NCBI GenBank assembly: GCA_001692895.1
Contig: KV748237.1
Coordinates: 682,001 to 746,000, forward strand
Length of the DNA: 64,000 nt
Origin: Cenococcum geophilum 1.58
Lineage: Eukaryota > Ascomycota > Dothideomycetes > Gloniales > Gloniaceae
Reading direction: 5' to 3'
Shown: positions 59,401 to 64,000 of the stretch, piece after piece
How the letters are laid out: each line of letters starts with the position of its first letter
How positions within the stretch are numbered: position 1 is the stretch's first letter
Notes under the pieces: model-generated
The model's input: only the letters and a program-made list of their open reading frames with translations
The model's database searches: none
Told to the model about the DNA's origin: nothing
Program-made: the position numbers and the translations under genes

Positions 59401-61179
59401 ATTACTTTTACCTTAAGAGAATGCCTTAGTGGCAGCATTTGGTCCTAATAATCTATTTAAGGTATAAGAGTATTATACGGCTTGGCTAATCGTTATGGTT
59501 GCGCATTACATAAACTGCCCTTTTATAGTTTGGCGCGCCCTTATCTTTTAACCTAATATTAACACCCTAAGCTCTATTGCACTTCCCGCTACCGCCGTCT
59601 CCCCCCTAAACTTTCCCTTATCTCTTTTCTAGCCGCATTACTTTATAAGGCCAATTAATGACATTTACTGCCCTAACTACCACTTTAAGATTTTATACTA
59701 ATAATACTCGTAGGCGTATAGCGGTCTCTTAAATAATCCCTTCTCTCCTACTCCTACGGCCCCTCTCCTCTAAATTTTCTCTACACGTTTTGCTCCGGCT
59801 TTACCTTTATTACTCTTAACCATTTTGGTTAAATACGCGCCTTAGTCATTATCATGCTCTTCTAGGATTAGGGTTTTGCTATTAGGCCTAACTTTTCGGC
59901 ATTAGCTTTAGTTACTCTAGGGAGGGCTAAAAACCAAGCTGTATAGAAGCTAAAGTATAAATTCGGCGCCAGAGCTACAAAAGATAGCCAGTCTTAGCGG
60001 CTGCATTAATAATATAGCTATATAGTACCAATATTTCCAGCTTAACAATTAATGCGCCTCTATTTTGACTAGCACATGCGTAAAAGGAGCGTAGGCCGCC
60101 ACTACCTTGCTACTTGTACAGAGTTCGATAGCTGTGTTGGCTGCCGTTAACCAATCTCCCAGCCAGCCTCAGTAACCTATTAAAGTCTGCCTTATCCTTT
60201 TGCATATATCCTAATAGGTTATACCTTACCAAACTTAACGGAAATTGTCCCTAGACGGATAGCAGGCACTATAGGCAGTCGTCAACCTACTAGCTCTGTC
60301 CCTTACGGCATTTAAATAGATCTTATATCTATAGCGCCGTGTTTACCCTCCCTACTATAATAGAAAGATTAGTATATAAGAGTAGCATTAGATTTACTGT
60401 CTACTTTTTAGACCACGGAGGATCCAAAGCATTTATCTAGCTGAAATGTCTGGAAGTCTATCATTTGGGATTATTACTTATAGAACGGACTTCCCCTTAC
60501 AATTAGTTGGACGGTACCTATATTAGCCCTTTTACCAGCCCGTCATTCCTTTAGTCCCTATATAGCACGAACTAAGATTCCCTATTTATAAGGCGGAGCA
60601 AGAGAAGTAGGTATATTAGTATTAGCTAAACTTATACCAGTGGCTGTGAGACGCTAAAGGGGGGCTCTATAGCTGAAAATTTAATAGGGGCATTGTCTCT
60701 ATTTAAACCATTATATTCCCTCCTATATTATGTTCCATACCCCTTATATCTACGTCTTAGTATCTACCTAGGCTTTAATTTCCGCCATTAATTGTATACC
60801 TTTAAGCTTTTGTCTTTAAACTATCTCTCCTAGTTTCCGTCTAGCAAGTCTCCCTACTAAAGAGCCTATGTACCTCCTTTTATTGCTCTAAAAGTAGATT
60901 ATGGCCTAGCTCTAAAGGTGACTAAAGGAGACGGCACGATCTAGAGCTTAGAACGTAGGCATATATTAAATACCTAGATAATTAAATACGCTAAGTTGTT
61001 CTAACTTTAGAAACAGGATAAGTACCCCTTTATAACGCTTAGCCTATATGTTACGCCCTTAAGCAACTAGATTTATCCGTTTCTTAAAAATCCAAATAAT
61101 AATACTTCTTATTACGACTTAGCTTTATTGCACACGGAGTAAAGTAAGCACTATATAAAATATTTAGAAGACCTATGCT
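59401..61179. other. RIP-mutated stretch, nothing assignable
   Basis: A minus reading near 60290-60010 (WLGDWLTAAN) is protein-like, but no phase is clearly favoured. Confidence 0.3.
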
Positions 61180-62785
61180 GATACCTTTAGGTAACAAAGC
61201 GGCTTATTGCTTTTATTATCTTTTAACTTATCCTCCTACTTACTAAACGGCGCACGAATATCTAGCCTTTCCTTAACCACCGTATTTAAAACTTTAATGT
61301 CTACCTTAAAGCGGCCACTATCTCTAGCTGGAAACTTGGGAAAGTAATAATACATAATACTGGATAACCTAGAGACGATTATACTACTTTATAGTTATTC
61401 TTCTAGGATAACACTACCGCGCGGTACCCTTCGCAGTTTGGTATATACTATTGGAAAATATAAAGTCACTAGGGATTCCAAGCTCACACTACCGCAATTC
61501 ATTAAATTAAAAACAGCAGCGAATTTAAATATAGGGGATAAGTAGAGCTAGTTGATTTGCAACAATTTTTACGCCTACTTATTGTTTTATATATATTAGC
61601 GCTTAATAAAAATAAGATCTACCCTGCGCTGGGCCCCCCATATCTGCTGTATCGCGATTATCTAAATAAACGCTAAGAGCTATAATAAAAGACGAATCTC
61701 TATATTTTATAGGGCAATCCTTAATATTAAACCCAGCCCTCCTAGCAATATTTTTGCTCTAAGGTGTAAATGATCTAGCTATGCTGCTAGAATAAGACTT
61801 AGCCCGCTTTACGCATGTATCTAGCAGCGATGTCCTATAACCGCGGGCTTGATAAGTCCCGAGTACGGCAAGTATATTAACTTTAAATTTACTCCCTTTG
61901 AAGTACCTATACCGAGTTAGTTAAAAGTATTAGACTTCTATATAACACATACTTGGATTTTATAGCTTCGGTTTACATACGGTATAACTTAAGCGCCCCC
62001 ATATCTCTGTCTTTACTTAGGCTTTAAACGTCTTCTTTAAGGTATTTAAGATAAGCTGTTAACTTTATTAGCGAATTATTTAATATTAAGTGAGGTTTGC
62101 GTGTACCTTTATCGCTATTAAATAAGGACTCTTCTTTTAAGCCGCTTACTATTACGATACTAACAATAACCCTACCGTCCTTTCTTGCGCGGAGGCATCT
62201 CTAGGGAAGGGTTTTTAGAAACTCTTCTTATTTACTTAGATTATAAAAATCCTCTAAAACAAAAATTGGATTACAGTTTAAGAATGCGTTAAGAATTTAA
62301 AGCTTAAAGTATCTCAGGGGGCCCCCGGGGCATTTGTTGTAGCTTAGCCGCTATAATTGAAATACTAGGGAATTGGAGAGCCCTCCTATATAGACAAGTG
62401 GTAGATCTTGTAGATTATCTAACATAGCTAGGCGAACACTGCTAGAGTAGAGCGTTCTGTCCATAGCGACCTTAAGAGCGCATTCTATAATCCTTAAGAA
62501 CCCCCTAGTATTCTCTGCGTCGTAGCCTTCTTTGCAAATATCTGTATATGCTTTAAAGCTTTCCGCTATGACCTGTATCCTAAGTAGAGGAGTCTTATTA
62601 CCGATCTTACTATAAGTACACCGAATAAGCTTTAAAAGACTTGTTATAAGGCCCTACGCCTCTTAGGGGTTCTTTTTATTTAGTATCCCCATTAAAAGGT
62701 CGTATATTTCCCCTAGTCGACACTTAAAGAGCTAGTAAGAGAACTGTTTATAATTAGTATTTAAGAGACCGTCTTTAGATGCCAT
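61180..62785 (-). pseudogene. Decayed long minus-strand gene, unrecognised
   Basis: From ATG 62785 (MASKDGLLNTNYKQFSYW) the minus frame is unusually clean, with about one stop per 30-40 codons: IYDLLMGILNKKNP, RIQVIAESFKAYTDICKEGY, ALKVAMDRTLYSSSVRLAML, DLPLVYIGGLSNSLVFQL and NAFLNCNPIFVLEDFYNLS. After about 61800 phases shift, but a further clean part at 61490-61180 (SLESLVTLYFPIVYTKL, VDIKVLNTVVKERLDI) probably belongs to the same gene. Helix-rich, no signal peptide, no family recognised. Confidence 0.5.
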
Positions 62786-63329
62786 AGCCTACGCCTTTAT
62801 AATGGAATGTTAGTCCATACTTAAACTACTACTTTAACTGCTAGACGTACCATTCTTCCTTTTAGGTTATAAAATAGTTGGACTTTAAAGGGGTAAGGTA
62901 ACAGACTATAAACTTGAGGATGGTTATTAGTATAACCTTATTAATTATAAGTTATTATAAGTATAGAATAGTTTGCTAGCGAAGTAGCTAATGCTTTAGT
63001 ATAGGATGCGTCAGGTTATATACGTCTCCTTTACGTCTCCTTTTATTCTTACTTGTCCTAACTAATATACCCCAATCTTCCTAGCAATTACCGCACTCTA
63101 TAACTGCTATAACAGTCCCGCAATCGCATCTACGGTCATAGCTAGGAATTTTAATAAAGTGGATTAGATTTAGCGATTAGTCTTTATAGGTATAATGAGG
63201 AGCTGCCTAGCCTTAGGTACATTAGTATACCCAAACTTTATAGCCTCCTTAAACGTCCTCCGCACTACCTATTCTAGGGCACGTCTTCCTCTACCTCTAA
63301 TAGGAGTAAAATAATACGCATTGAAAATC

Positions 63330-63440
63330 TAAGATTATCTAAGATTATTCTCTAAGATTAACTCCCCGTCTTCCTCTAAGACTAACTCCCCGTCTTTCTC
63401 TAAGACTAACTCCCCGTCTTCCTCTAAGGCCATCTTCCCA
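63330..63440. repeat. 24 bp tandem repeat, about 3.5 copies
   Basis: Units of CTCTAAGACTAACTCCCCGT plus CTTC follow each other. On the minus strand they read as an acidic eight-residue repeat, LEEDGELV, so they probably lay in a coding frame. Confidence 0.75.
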
Positions 63441-63919
63441 TCTTCTCCTATAAGGAACTTTAATAGATCTAACCCCTAATGTTACTCCCCTTAAGGAATC
63501 TAACAATCTATAATAAAAAGGTTATCTATTAGTTCCTCTAAAAGGATACTAATTATATAATAGTCTGAGCCATTTCTAGGTAAAGTAAAGGTTAATAGTT
63601 TACCGCGTAATCCCTGGCACTTAACCTATTTTAAGAGGTTAATTACTAACTAAAGCTGTCGTATAGTTCCTGGTTTATAGCTACCTTAATTAGTGTTATC
63701 CATTTTGTTAATACAATACTTGGTAGCATTCTTTACTTAATTGAGGAGAGTCTTTGCCTCTTCTTTCTATATATAATGACCCCCGCCCAAGTATTCGGAT
63801 GCAGCTTTAGCAACTATTACAATTAACATATATCTACTGCCATAACCACCAATCCTAGGTAATAATTCTTAATTAACAACAATAACTAGTATCTCTGTCT
63901 AAGTGACGATTAAAGGCAG

Positions 63920-64000
63920 ATAGTATGGAGTAGGAGAGGAAGCTTAAGATAGAGCTGGCGTAGGAGGTAAAGTAGGAGGTGGAGTAGGAGACGCAGAATT
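63920..64000. repeat. Purine-rich GGAGTAGGAG-type repeat at the window edge
   Basis: Degenerate GTAGGAGGT/GGAGTAGGAGA units fill the last 80 bp and continue off the window. On the minus strand they would encode Pro/Thr/Ser-rich peptide. Confidence 0.55.

Larger units (their letters stand above)
13800..64000. repeat. About 50 kb RIP-inactivated, formerly gene-rich repeat block
   Basis: By eye, CpA and TpG are depleted and TpA is strongly raised across the block, while CpG persists, the signature of C-to-T change at CpA (repeat-induced point mutation). Frames are broken chiefly by TAG and TAA, as expected from CAG, CAA and TGG. At least one frame (33784-39449) is unmistakably a complete former gene, proving the block was coding DNA. 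RIP acts on duplicated sequence, so copies of most of this DNA must have existed elsewhere in the genome. Several internal duplications are visible. The block runs off the end of the window. Confidence 0.85.
62786..64000. other. RIP-mutated end of the window
   Basis: No gene recognised apart from repeat-coding fragments. The sequence continues beyond the window in the same style. Confidence 0.3.

Noticed and set aside
13800..64000. A Starship giant transposon with a tyrosine-recombinase captain
   Set aside because: The size and cargo would fit, but I found no captain-like recombinase at either end, and the right end is outside the window. I left it as one hypothesis, not a call.
13800..64000. 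Stop-codon reassignment (TAG/TAA read as Gln) instead of gene death
   Set aside because: The genes at 1-12 kb use TGA, TAA and TAG as ordinary stops, and the broad CpA/TpG loss in noncoding parts fits RIP. Frameshifts, as at the BLM10 3' end, also show decay.
13800..64000. An integrated large DNA virus or Polinton
   Set aside because: I saw no capsid, packaging ATPase, protein-primed polymerase or retroviral-type integrase. The named genes are cellular.

Overview
The window comes from a filamentous ascomycete (Pezizomycotina). The evidence is short introns of about 50-100 bp, an Lsb5-type VHS protein, an F-box remnant, small inverted-repeat elements and above all a repeat-induced point mutation (RIP) signature. 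Leotiomycetes is my guess, held weakly.

Region 1, about 1-13.2 kb, is ordinary gene space with normal CpA/TpG content. It holds two intron-containing genes on the minus strand for Ser/Pro-rich conserved fungal proteins (323-2454 and 3928-6319), an Lsb5-like VHS/GAT endocytic adaptor (7371-8905), a 42-residue cysteine-rich peptide (9702-9830), a multi-pass membrane protein (10388-12241) and a decayed F-box gene (12883-13146). Two non-autonomous transposons sit between the genes. One is a 1.19 kb element with self-palindromic arms and a perfect 8 bp target duplication (2676-3862). The other is a 145 bp element bounded by TA/TG (6477-6621).

Region 2, about 13.8-64 kb (to the window end), is about 50 kb of heavily TpA-enriched, CpA/TpG-poor DNA. 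Almost every long frame in it is cut by TAG and TAA and only rarely by TGA. This is what RIP does to coding DNA (CAG/CAA to TAG/TAA; TGG to TAG). Reading through those stops shows that the block was once gene-rich on both strands.

The fossils I can name are a full-length BLM10/PA200 proteasome activator (33784-39449), a nucleoside 2-deoxyribosyltransferase-like gene inside an inverted-repeat unit (44.95-46.38 kb), a protein-kinase-like gene of a fungal repeat family (49.1-50.1 kb) and a duplicated C2H2 zinc-finger gene (21.8-24.9 kb). At least ten further frames are coherent but unrecognised, several with internal peptide repeats.

The simplest reading is a large, gene-carrying repeat (a giant cargo-bearing element or a segmental duplication, possibly composite) that was inactivated by RIP. 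I could not find a tyrosine-recombinase 'captain', a reverse transcriptase or a DDE transposase, so calling it a Starship is not supported. A ~570 bp island at 15.1-15.65 kb has escaped RIP. Runs of GGTAGGTA/GGTGGATTAGGT-type repeats at 13.73, 42.76, 45.0, 46.34, 52.75 and 57.93 kb may mark element ends.
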